Part shown: one piece after another, positions 15,071 through 22,173 of the stretch
How the letters are laid out: each line of letters opens with the position of its first letter
Position numbering within the stretch: position 1 is the stretch's first letter
Assembly: GCA_900543885.1 (NCBI GenBank)
Contig: UQTA01000009.1
Location: 1 to 64,000 of the forward strand
Source of the DNA: an uncultured Clostridium sp.
GTDB taxonomy: Bacteria; Bacillota; Clostridia; Lachnospirales; Lachnospiraceae
Length of the DNA: 64,000 nucleotides
Direction of reading: 5' to 3'
Notes under the pieces: model-generated
What the model was told of the DNA's origin: nothing
Databases searched by the model: none
Seen by the model: the letters and a program-made list of their open reading frames with translations, nothing else
Position numbers and translations under genes: made by a program

Positions 15071-15688
15071 ATGAAAGTATCGCTGATTTATATGGCTTCC
15101 GGATTTGGAAAGAGGTATGGGACCAATAAGCTGATCACAGAATTTCAGGGTGAACCGCTGTATCTTCACGGATTGCTAAGTTTGCAGAAAGCAGCAAAGC
15201 TTTTAGAAGAGGACAAGATCCAATGTAAGCTTTTTCTGATCAGCCAGTATGAAAGGGTTCTGTCAGGTTCTTTTGACAGTGTTCCTGAGGCAGAACGTAT
15301 TTTTAATGAAGACAGTGATCAGGGGATCACTGCATCTTTAAAACTGGGAACAGAGGTTTCGAGAAAAGATACAGATGCATTTCTCTATTTTGTAGCGGAC
15401 CAGCCATGTATGAGGGGAGAGACCATAGCAGAGTTTGTCCGCGGCTTTTTAAAAAGCGGCAAGGGGATCGGCTGTGTATGTGCAAAGGGACACAGAGGCA
15501 GCCCGAATCTGTTTTCCAGAAAGTATAAAACAGAGCTTCTGGCCCTGGAAGGTGACCAGGGCGGACGTCAGATCATGCAGAAGCATCCGGAAGATATCTG
15601 GATGATGGAAGTGGATGAGCGAGAATTAAGGGATATCGACCAGCCATCGGATCTTAGGCAGCTGCGTCTGGAATTAGAGCAATCTTAA
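15071..15688 (+). CDS. MocA-like molybdenum cofactor cytidylyltransferase
   Basis: This 205-residue nucleotidyltransferase-like protein starts VSLIYMASGFGKRYGTNKLI, a variant of the GG-x-S-x-R-x-G-x-x-K loop of MobA/MocA enzymes. Further on it has DQGITASLKLG, FYFVADQPCM-like YFVADQPCMRGETI and GHRGSPNLFSRKY, the MocA signatures. It probably transfers CMP to molybdopterin for hydroxylase-family enzymes. It follows yqeC by 38 nt and has its own GGGGGATT ribosome binding site. The pairing of YqeC and a MocA-like protein is recurrent in selenium-dependent hydroxylase loci. Confidence 0.82.
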   Translation: MKVSLIYMASGFGKRYGTNKLITEFQGEPLYLHGLLSLQKAAKLLEEDKIQCKLFLISQYERVLSGSFDSVPEAERIFNEDSDQGITASLKLGTEVSRKDTDAFLYFVADQPCMRGETIAEFVRGFLKSGKGIGCVCAKGHRGSPNLFSRKYKTELLALEGDQGGRQIMQKHPEDIWMMEVDERELRDIDQPSDLRQLRLELEQS

Positions 15689-15715
15689 AATATATCAAAC
15701 ACAAGGGGAGAAAAA

Positions 15716-17116
15716 ATGGGACAGACAGAAGAAACAGAAGAAAAACAGGAAAAAAATAATTTTGCAAAAGGAAGCATCGTTGTAAATATTTTAAAGCTGG
15801 CAGTGCCTATGACACTGGCCCAGCTGATCAATGTGCTTTACAATATTGTAGACCGGCTTTACATTGGTCAGCTGAAGGATGAGGCAACTTTGTCCTTAAC
15901 AGGATTAGGACTTTGCCTGCCGATTATATCCATCGTCATTGCCTTTGCCAATCTTTTTGGTATGGGCGGTGCACCTCTTTGTTCCATTGAACGGGGCAGA
16001 GGAAATAAGGAAGAGGCAGAAGCTATTATGGGAAATTCTTTTGCCATGATGGTTATTGTAGGTCTGATCCTCACAGTTGTAGGGCTTATATTTAAACGTC
16101 CCATGCTGTATTTGTTCGGAGCCAGTGATGCCACCATCGGATATGCAGATTCCTATATCACCATTTATCTCATGGGAAATCTGTTTGTTATGACAGGTCT
16201 TGGAATGAACAGCTTTATCAATTCTCAGGGATTTGGCACCATCGGAATGATGACCGTTCTTTTAGGGGCAGTTGCCAATATCCTTTTAGATCCCGTGTTT
16301 ATCTTTTTCTTCCATATGGGTGTGCAGGGAGCTGCACTGGCGACCATCCTTTCCCAGCTGATCTCTGCTATCTGGATCCTAAAATTCCTTACAGGTCCTA
16401 AGGCTATTTTAAAGCTAAAAAAAGAGTCTATGAAGTTAAAAGGCTCCAGAGTCCTTCGCATTGTTGGTCTTGGAATGAGCGGATTTACTATGTCTATTAC
16501 CAATAGTTCGGTTCAGGTCATGTACAATGCAATGCTCCAGAAAACAGGCGGCGATCTTTATGTAGGTATTATGACTGTTATCAATACGGTTCGGGAAGTG
16601 ATCTCCATGCCGGTTCAGGGCATTACCCACAGTTCACAGCCGGTTATGGGGTATAATTATGGGGCAAAAGAATACGGCCGTGTAAAAAAGGCGATTGTGT
16701 TTGTATCTGTGGTCTCTGTATTGTATACCCTGGGAATGTGGTCCATTGTCCATACATTTCCAGACTTCTTTATCCGAATTTTTAACCGTACAGGTGATCT
16801 GGTAGAAGCAGGAATACCTGCTATGCGTATTTATTTCTTCGGCTTTTTCATGATGGCTTTCCAGTTTGCAGGTCAGGCTATATTTGTGGGACTTGGAAAA
16901 GCAAAAAATGCAGTATTTTTCTCCATTTTCCGCAAGGTGATCATTGTAATACCTTTGATCATCGTCCTTCCGACTATTTTCCATATGGGAACAGATGGTA
17001 TTCTTATGGCGGAGCCGGTATCTAACTTTATCGGCGGAGCTGCATGTTTTATTACTATGTTGTGTACCGTATGGCCGGAACTTAGCCGTGGAGAAAGGGA
17101 AAAGAATCAACGATGA
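15716..17116 (+). CDS. MATE family efflux transporter
   Basis: The 466-residue protein has about twelve hydrophobic segments and the MATE pattern: VVNILKLAVPMTLAQLINVL and NIVDRLYIGQL near the N-terminus, and a second half beginning VLRIVGLGMSGFTMSITNSS. The family exports organic cations and drugs against Na+ or H+. AAGGGGAG precedes ATG 15716. Its last codons overlap the ATG of the next gene by four bases (ATGA), coupling the two. Confidence 0.9.
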   Translation: MGQTEETEEKQEKNNFAKGSIVVNILKLAVPMTLAQLINVLYNIVDRLYIGQLKDEATLSLTGLGLCLPIISIVIAFANLFGMGGAPLCSIERGRGNKEEAEAIMGNSFAMMVIVGLILTVVGLIFKRPMLYLFGASDATIGYADSYITIYLMGNLFVMTGLGMNSFINSQGFGTIGMMTVLLGAVANILLDPVFIFFFHMGVQGAALATILSQLISAIWILKFLTGPKAILKLKKESMKLKGSRVLRIVGLGMSGFTMSITNSSVQVMYNAMLQKTGGDLYVGIMTVINTVREVISMPVQGITHSSQPVMGYNYGAKEYGRVKKAIVFVSVVSVLYTLGMWSIVHTFPDFFIRIFNRTGDLVEAGIPAMRIYFFGFFMMAFQFAGQAIFVGLGKAKNAVFFSIFRKVIIVIPLIIVLPTIFHMGTDGILMAEPVSNFIGGAACFITMLCTVWPELSRGEREKNQR

Positions 17117-18747
17117 TAAAATTACAAAAGCTTACAACAGGCGCTGTTCTTATTGCAGCAGCGTCTGCTTTTTTGTTCTGTACTGGTTTTACAAAGGCAT
17201 CTGATTATGGAAACAGTGAAAACGGATATTTAAAGTCTGCCACCTATTATTCTGATGACTGGGTCATCAATTTCTGGAACAGCGAAAGCTTCCATATGGA
17301 TGAAGAACTGAAACAGATCGCAGAAGACGGATTTAACAGTATCATTCTGGTAGTTCCATGGCGGGAATTTCAGCCGTCAGTGAGTCCTGAGCAATATAAT
17401 GACTATGCCTGGGAGAAATTTGACCGTGTGATGGAAGCGGCAGGAAAGCAGGATCTGAAAGTTATGCTGCGTGTGGGTTATACCTGGGATTATTACGGCA
17501 GTGACAATGTGCTGGAACGCTATGAAAAAATGTTATACGATGAAACGGTAAAGCAGGCCTGGATGCATTATACAAAGCGGCTTTATGAAAAGGCTTCTGC
17601 CCATGAAAACTTTTGCGGCGGCTTTATTACCTGGGAAGATTTCTGGAATTTTGCCGAAAACAGTGTTTATTATGGAAGCGGGCTTACTGGGAAGAAGATG
17701 GCGGCCAAATGCGGCTATACCCAGTATGTAAAAGATCATTACACACTGGAAGAACTGGGGGAAATGTATAATGATACCTTTGAATCCTATGAAGATGTAT
17801 ATCTGCCGGACAGCCTGGATTCTTATGGAAGAAAAGCTTTTTATCAGTTCTATGATGACTTTTTAAACAGGATATTAGCGGAGACTCAGACTGTATTTCC
17901 GGATCTTTCCATGGAAGTGCGGCTGGATGTGGATCCGGTGAAGCGGCCGGATGGTACTTTGGAAGGAGTACCTCATGACAGTACATTTTCCTGTGGGACT
18001 TCCGGATTTTCCAGTGCCATGTACAGTGCCTGCATGGGCTTTGAAAGCATGGGACAGACGGTAAGTGCTGCGTCAGCAATTGCCAATGCAAATCTGTATT
18101 TAGATCATATGTCTGCAGCAAGCGGAGGAAAAAAGCTGTATCTGGACCAGTTCCTGTTTACAGACAATACACCTGGTTTTGAGAAGAACGCAAAACTGGC
18201 AGAATCAGAGAAAAGGGCTTATCTGGATGGCATGGCCGATATTTTTAAAGCCAAGACCATGGGTTATGGCATCTGGTCCTACAGGGATTACGGCGATAAT
18301 AAACTTTATAATGCCCAATTTGCATTAGATAAGCAGGGATGGACTTTTTCAGGGGGCAGCTATATTGAAAACAGAAATGGAAACAAAATGGCGGCTGTTC
18401 CTGTTTCAGGAAAAATATCCCAGAGCATCCAGAAACGAACAGCTGGCGGTAAGGGAAAAAATGCCTATGTCCGTTTTTTTCTGGAAGGAGACGGCAACTG
18501 TCGTGTAACAGTTCGGGGCGGAGAAAAAAGCCAGACTGTGTCAGCGGGAGATCCGCAGACTGTGAAACTGACATTTTCAGATACAGCGATCCGCGAACTG
18601 AGTTTTACAGTCCAGGGAACAGGAAAAGCTTATATAGATGATGTAAAAGTGTATACCTGGATCACAGAAGGCAATATGTACCATATGGACGGCAGGGAAA
18701 GTTCCTGCGCACAGGCTATCAGGGATATGAATCATAAAGTACAGTAA
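17113..18747 (+). CDS. Secreted glycoside-hydrolase-like protein
   Basis: The 544-residue protein starts with a signal peptide (residues about 1-30). Residues about 40-430 have the look of a TIM-barrel glycosidase of the beta-galactosidase/cellulase superfamily: NSIILVVPWREFQPS, KVMLRVGYTWDYYG, FITWEDFWNF (a Trp-Glu motif plausible as the acid/base) and LYLDQFLFTDNTPG. Residues about 435-525 resemble a carbohydrate-binding beta sandwich. I cannot assign a GH family or substrate. The four-base overlap with the MATE gene suggests cotranscription. Confidence 0.6.
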   Translation: MIKLQKLTTGAVLIAAASAFLFCTGFTKASDYGNSENGYLKSATYYSDDWVINFWNSESFHMDEELKQIAEDGFNSIILVVPWREFQPSVSPEQYNDYAWEKFDRVMEAAGKQDLKVMLRVGYTWDYYGSDNVLERYEKMLYDETVKQAWMHYTKRLYEKASAHENFCGGFITWEDFWNFAENSVYYGSGLTGKKMAAKCGYTQYVKDHYTLEELGEMYNDTFESYEDVYLPDSLDSYGRKAFYQFYDDFLNRILAETQTVFPDLSMEVRLDVDPVKRPDGTLEGVPHDSTFSCGTSGFSSAMYSACMGFESMGQTVSAASAIANANLYLDHMSAASGGKKLYLDQFLFTDNTPGFEKNAKLAESEKRAYLDGMADIFKAKTMGYGIWSYRDYGDNKLYNAQFALDKQGWTFSGGSYIENRNGNKMAAVPVSGKISQSIQKRTAGGKGKNAYVRFFLEGDGNCRVTVRGGEKSQTVSAGDPQTVKLTFSDTAIRELSFTVQGTGKAYIDDVKVYTWITEGNMYHMDGRESSCAQAIRDMNHKVQ

Positions 18748-18878
18748 AACGCGAATATCTTTTGAAGTTTCGAAACATAATAGTCTGGTAACTACCTAAC
18801 AATGGGCTGTCACAAAATGGAGTGCATCCTTTGTAACAGTCCGGTATCCTAAAATGAAACGTTCAGGAGGAATCAGAC

Positions 18879-19193
18879 ATGACGAAACTGGAATGCAGTG
18901 CAAGCAATTGTGTACACTATTCAGAAGGCTGCTGCTGTAAAAGCTCTATTAACGTAGATGGTGCAGGTGCAAAATGCGCAGATGATACCTGTTGTGCAAG
19001 CTTTTCTGAGAATACCGGCGGTGTTTTTAAGAATCTTTTTAAGACGCCGGAATCCAAGCTGGATGTAGTCTGTGATGCAGATAACTGCAGCTACAACGAA
19101 GATCATTGCTGCTGCGCGGGAAAGATTGATATTAGAGGTGAAGGAGCCTGCAACTGCGGGGAAACCTGTTGCGGCACATTTACTCAAAGTTAA
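18879..19193 (+). CDS. DUF1540 cysteine-rich protein (two repeats)
   Basis: This 104-residue protein has two copies of a cysteine-rich module of the DUF1540 type: CSASNCVHYSEGCCCKSSI (about 5-23) with C-x5-C-C-x-S-F, and CDADNCSYNEDHCCCAGKI (about 66-84) with a C-x4-C-C-x-T-F end. Eighteen or so cysteines suggest metal binding. The family is common in Clostridia and of unknown function. CAGGAGG precedes the start. A hairpin (GGCTGTCACAAA with TTTGTAACAGTCC, about 18803-18843) lies in the 5' region. Confidence 0.85.
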   Translation: MTKLECSASNCVHYSEGCCCKSSINVDGAGAKCADDTCCASFSENTGGVFKNLFKTPESKLDVVCDADNCSYNEDHCCCAGKIDIRGEGACNCGETCCGTFTQS

Positions 19194-19196
19194 CTG

Positions 19197-19340
19197 GTTA
19201 CAGTTCAGCCCAAAGCTTCTTGCCCGCGCAGCAGCGGACAAGAAGCTTTGGGCGTCTGCCTTATGAAGATTTAGCGCCAAAAGCACTTATGAAAACAAGT
19301 TTTCAACGTACTTTTAACCCTAAATCTTCGCAAGGCTGAA
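19197..19340. repeat. MITE-like repeat, copy 1
   Basis: About 145 bp starting GTTACAGTTCAGCC and ending CGCAAGGCTGAA are highly similar to the copy at 30965-31114. Inside are a CTTCTTG..CAAGAAG stem and a long GAAGATTTAG/CTAAATCTTC inverted repeat. This copy lacks the last bases (CTGTAA) of the right end. It is non-coding. Confidence 0.75.
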
Positions 19341-19356
19341 ATAAATAAAAAAACTA

Positions 19357-19385
19357 TTGACAAAGAAATGTAAATGGAGTATAGT
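19357..19385 (+). promoter_or_regulatory. Promoter of the infC operon
   Basis: A near-consensus TTGACA (19357-19362) and TATAGT (19380-19385) are 17 nt apart, giving a start near 19392. Confidence 0.85.
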
Positions 19386-19391
19386 AATAAA

Positions 19392-19618
19392 AGTTGTGAG
19401 AACGACTGACAGGAAAGCAGGTATATCCGCCTCACCCTGGCACGAGTAAGTGACCCGGGTTCATATTTCAGACACTGTAAGAGATACAAAACTGAATGTT
19501 CAGGTTTAATGTAGCTTATATATTGCAGTGAAAGATTATGTGTTTTATGCGGATGGCACTGGCTATCCGCTTTATTTTTGCTCTTCATTCAAAAACATGA
19601 CTATGGAGGTGTACGACT
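19392..19618 (+). promoter_or_regulatory. infC-rpmI-rplT leader with attenuator
   Basis: The roughly 225-nt leader ends in hairpin GCGGATGGC..GGCTATCCGC (19549-19570) followed by TTTATTTTT, a rho-independent terminator upstream of infC. This matches the known L20/IF3 autoregulatory leader arrangement of Firmicutes, in which excess L20 favours termination. Upstream segments can form competing stems, but I have not proved a specific antiterminator. Confidence 0.7.
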
Positions 19619-20125
19619 ATTAGCGAATTAATGATTAACGAACAGATCAGAGACAGAGAAGTAAGATTGATCGGTGAAAATGGTGAACAGTTAGGAATCA
19701 TGTCTGCAAGGGATGCTTTCAAGCTGGCACAGGAAGCAGAATTAGATCTGGTAAAGATCGCACCAACTGCTAAGCCGCCGGTATGTAAGATCATCGATTA
19801 CGGAAAATACCGTTACGAACTTGCCCGCAAGGAAAAAGAAGCCCGCAAGAAACAGAAGGTAATTGATGTAAAAGAAGTTCGTTTGTCCCCAAATATTGAT
19901 ACCAACGACCTGAATACTAAAGTGGGGGCTGCAAGAAAGTTCCTGGAAAAGGGAGATAAAGTAAAGGTTACTCTTCGTTTCCGCGGTCGTGAAATGGCAC
20001 ATATGTCCAAGTCAAAATACATTCTGGACGATTTCGCTGAGAGTCTGGCTGATATCGCAGTAGTAGATAAGCCCTCAAAAGTGGAAGGAAGAAGCATGGT
20101 TATGTTTTTAACTGTAAAACGTTAA
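19619..20125 (+). CDS. infC: Translation initiation factor IF-3
   Basis: IF-3 binds the 30S subunit and checks initiator tRNA-start codon pairing. The 168-residue protein contains INEQIRDREVRLIGENGEQL, KAPVCK-like AKPPVCKIIDYGKYRYE and the C-terminal VKVTLRFRGREMAHMSKSK. I place the start at the rare AUU codon 19619: it is in frame and 7 nt after GGAGGTG, whereas the first in-frame ATG (19631) is 19 nt away. AUU starts let IF-3 repress its own translation. Confidence 0.9.
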   Translation: MSELMINEQIRDREVRLIGENGEQLGIMSARDAFKLAQEAELDLVKIAPTAKPPVCKIIDYGKYRYELARKEKEARKKQKVIDVKEVRLSPNIDTNDLNTKVGAARKFLEKGDKVKVTLRFRGREMAHMSKSKYILDDFAESLADIAVVDKPSKVEGRSMVMFLTVKR

Positions 20126-20154
20126 AATAGAAAGTTTTAAGGAGGAAATTTACA

Positions 20155-20352
20155 ATGCCAAAGTTAAAAACCAGCAGAGCTGCAGCAAAGCGCTTTAAAA
20201 AGACAGGAACCGGTAAGTTAGTCCGCAATAAAGCTTACAAGTCTCACATCTTAACTAAGAAGTCTACTAAGAGAAAGAGAAATCTTAGAAAAGATATCGT
20301 TACCGATGCTACTAACGTAAAGGCAATGAAGAAGATTTTACCATATCTGTAA
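20155..20352 (+). CDS. rpmI: 50S ribosomal protein L35
   Basis: This 65-residue, strongly basic protein starts MPKLKTSRAAAKRFKKTGTG and ends MKKILPYL, the normal L35 pattern. It is a structural protein of the large subunit. It lies 29 nt after infC with AAGGAGG at the expected distance, in the conserved infC-rpmI-rplT order. Confidence 0.97.
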   Translation: MPKLKTSRAAAKRFKKTGTGKLVRNKAYKSHILTKKSTKRKRNLRKDIVTDATNVKAMKKILPYL

Positions 20353-20381
20353 GTTTTAAATTGTAGAAGGAGGAATTACCG

Positions 20382-20738
20382 ATGGCAAGAATTAAAGGCG
20401 GTTTAAACGCAAAGAAGAAGCACAATAGAATCCTGAAGATGGCTAAGGGCTACAGAGGCGCTCGTTCTAAGCAGTACAGAGTTGCTAAGCAGTCCGTTAT
20501 GCGCGCACTGACCAGCTCTTATGCAGGCAGAAAAGAGAGAAAGAGACAGTTCAGACAGCTGTGGATCGCTCGTATCAACGCAGCAGCTCGTATCAATGGT
20601 CTGTCCTACAGCAAGTTCATGTACGGCTTAAAGCTGGCTGAGGTTGATTTAAACCGTAAGGTTCTGTCCGATATGGCTATCAACGATGCAGAAGGTTTTG
20701 CTAAGTTAGCAGAACTGGCAAAGAGCAAACTTGCTTAA
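20382..20738 (+). CDS. rplT: 50S ribosomal protein L20
   Basis: L20 is needed for early large-subunit assembly and represses its own operon by binding the leader. The 118-residue sequence starts MARIKGGLNAKKKHNRILKM and contains GYRGARSKQYRVAKQSVMRA and RRRQFRQLWIARINAAAR-like RKRQFRQLWIARINAA. AGAAGGAGG precedes the start. A terminator follows. Confidence 0.97.
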   Translation: MARIKGGLNAKKKHNRILKMAKGYRGARSKQYRVAKQSVMRALTSSYAGRKERKRQFRQLWIARINAAARINGLSYSKFMYGLKLAEVDLNRKVLSDMAINDAEGFAKLAELAKSKLA

Positions 20739-20766
20739 TCTGTTCAGAAGATAAAGAACTTTATAA

Positions 20767-20809
20767 AGCACTGGAAGATGATTGGAAAGTTGTCTGCCGG
20801 TGCTTTTTT
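20767..20809 (+). terminator. Terminator of the infC operon
   Basis: AGCACTGG pairs with CCGGTGCT across a 19-nt loop and is followed by six T residues. Confidence 0.85.
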
Positions 20810-21018
20810 GTGTACAAAGGAAATTTTCGTTTGAACATCCAGATACGCACAAAGGAATTTGTAAATGATTTTGATAAATATACCCATAATACTCCGAAAA
20901 AAACGAAAAAATTGGATAGAAATGCAGTTAAAATGCAAAAAACCGACCATAACTGACAAAAATATAACAAAATGCACATAAATTAGAAAAGAAAATTATA
21001 CAAAAACACGAAAACCAC
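20810..21018. other. AT-rich intergenic spacer before the lacI-type gene
   Basis: Apart from runs of A and AAAATT-type sequence I see no gene, repeat or hairpin here. Minus-strand open frames across it are of low complexity and have no domain. Confidence 0.5.
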
Positions 21019-21071
21019 TAGACAAAAGGAAAGAAACGTGTTACAGTATATACATAATAAACGCGCGTTTA
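21019..21071 (+). promoter_or_regulatory. Promoter and operator of the lacI-type regulator
   Basis: TAGACA (21019-21024) and TACAGT (21042-21047) are 17 nt apart. Directly after the start region lies the perfect 14-bp palindrome TAAACGCGCGTTTA (21058-21071), a LacI-family operator with central CG. It shares its core with the site before the alpha-galactosidase gene, implying autoregulation. Confidence 0.7.
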
Positions 21072-21084
21072 CAAAGGTGACTAT

Positions 21085-22092
21085 ATGAATATAACAAGTG
21101 AAGAGATTGCAAAATTGGCAAATATCTCCAGGAGTACAGTTTCCAGAGTGATTAACCATTACCCCAATGTACCGGAAGAAACCCGGATTAAGGTGATGGA
21201 TGTGATCAAGAAATACGGGTATCAGCCTAATACCTTTGCACAGGTTCTTGCCGGAAAAGCAAACCGGGAAATTGTTTTATGCATTTCCAACTGTGATGCA
21301 GCAAAGACAAGATGGAGAGGCGCCATGTCTTCTTATTTCCTTCGTATGATCGGCGAGCTGATTACACAGGCAAAGGAATATGATTATACGATTTCAACAT
21401 TTGTGGTATCGGAGATAGAAGAACTGTCCAAGGTGGAAAGTATGTATCGCAATCGTTCCATCAGCGGAGGGATCTTTGTAGGATTTGAATATGAAATGGA
21501 GGAAGTGAACCGACTGATCAAAGAGGGTTTTAATATGGTAGTGGTAGATCCGGATGAAAATATGCTTCAGGCAGAAAATGTAAGCTCTATATGCAGTCAG
21601 AATAGAGATGCCGGATATATGGCTACCAGATATCTCTTAGACAAAGGTCATACCTGCGTTGCACATCTTTGTGGTGATGACCGGTTGTCCAGCAGAGACC
21701 GTATTATTGGCTATAAAAAGGCTATGACGGAAGCAGGATTTAAGGAAGAAGATCTGATTATAGAAGCATGTGATTTTAACAGCAGGAAAGCCTATAGTGC
21801 AGCTGAAAAGATTTTTGATACAACGAAAGCAACTGCTATCTATGCTGCTAACGATGTAATGGCAATATCTGCCATCAGAGCAGCACAGGCCAGAGGATTA
21901 AGGGTACCTGAAGATATCAGTATTATAGGCTGTGACTACAGTGCCTCTTACACAGAAATAGGATACAATTTAACTTCCATAGAGATTTCTCTGCATGATA
22001 TTGCAAAAGCAGCATTGCGCTCTGTAGTGGGGATATCGGCAAAGAGAAACCTGAAATGCCCGGCAAAGCTGATCAAAGGTACGACAGCATAA
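21085..22092 (+). CDS. LacI family transcriptional regulator
   Basis: The 335-residue protein has an N-terminal LacI helix-turn-helix (ITSEEIAKLANISRSTVSRV, residues 2-21, then INHYPNVPEETRIKVMDVIKK and the hinge helix YQPNTFAQVLAGK). A periplasmic-binding-protein-like effector domain follows (VVVDPDENM, YMATRYLLDKGHTCVAHLCG, AIYAANDVMAISAI, SIIGCDYSAS). It is followed by its own terminator and then the alpha-galactoside operon. Palindromes at both promoters make it the likely local repressor, with an alpha-galactoside or its product as effector. Confidence 0.9.
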   Translation: MNITSEEIAKLANISRSTVSRVINHYPNVPEETRIKVMDVIKKYGYQPNTFAQVLAGKANREIVLCISNCDAAKTRWRGAMSSYFLRMIGELITQAKEYDYTISTFVVSEIEELSKVESMYRNRSISGGIFVGFEYEMEEVNRLIKEGFNMVVVDPDENMLQAENVSSICSQNRDAGYMATRYLLDKGHTCVAHLCGDDRLSSRDRIIGYKKAMTEAGFKEEDLIIEACDFNSRKAYSAAEKIFDTTKATAIYAANDVMAISAIRAAQARGLRVPEDISIIGCDYSASYTEIGYNLTSIEISLHDIAKAALRSVVGISAKRNLKCPAKLIKGTTA

Positions 22093-22117
22093 AAAATAGC
22101 GGAACGCTATTTTTTTA
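22091..22117 (+). terminator. Terminator after the lacI-type gene
   Basis: AAAAAATAGC-GGAAC-GCTATTTTTT is a short hairpin with a T run. It starts at the stop codon and precedes the next operator. Confidence 0.8.
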
Positions 22118-22121
22118 AAAC

Positions 22122-22145
22122 AAACATAAACGCGCGTTCATGTTT
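22122..22145 (+). promoter_or_regulatory. LacI-family operator before the alpha-galactosidase operon
   Basis: AAACAT and ATGTTT flank a core AACGCGCGTT, forming a 24-bp palindrome with one mismatched pair. The core equals that of the regulator's own operator. TTTAATAAAAT just downstream is a possible -10 region. Confidence 0.7.
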
Positions 22146-22173
22146 AATAAAATTAGAAAAGTGAGGCGGATGT

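Noticed and set aside
18803..18843. Hairpin before the DUF1540 gene as a terminator
   Set aside because: The stem is imperfect and no T run follows.
20744..20979. Minus-strand frames after rplT
   Set aside because: Phe/Lys-rich translations of AT-rich sequence overlapping the rplT terminator, without ribosome binding sites.
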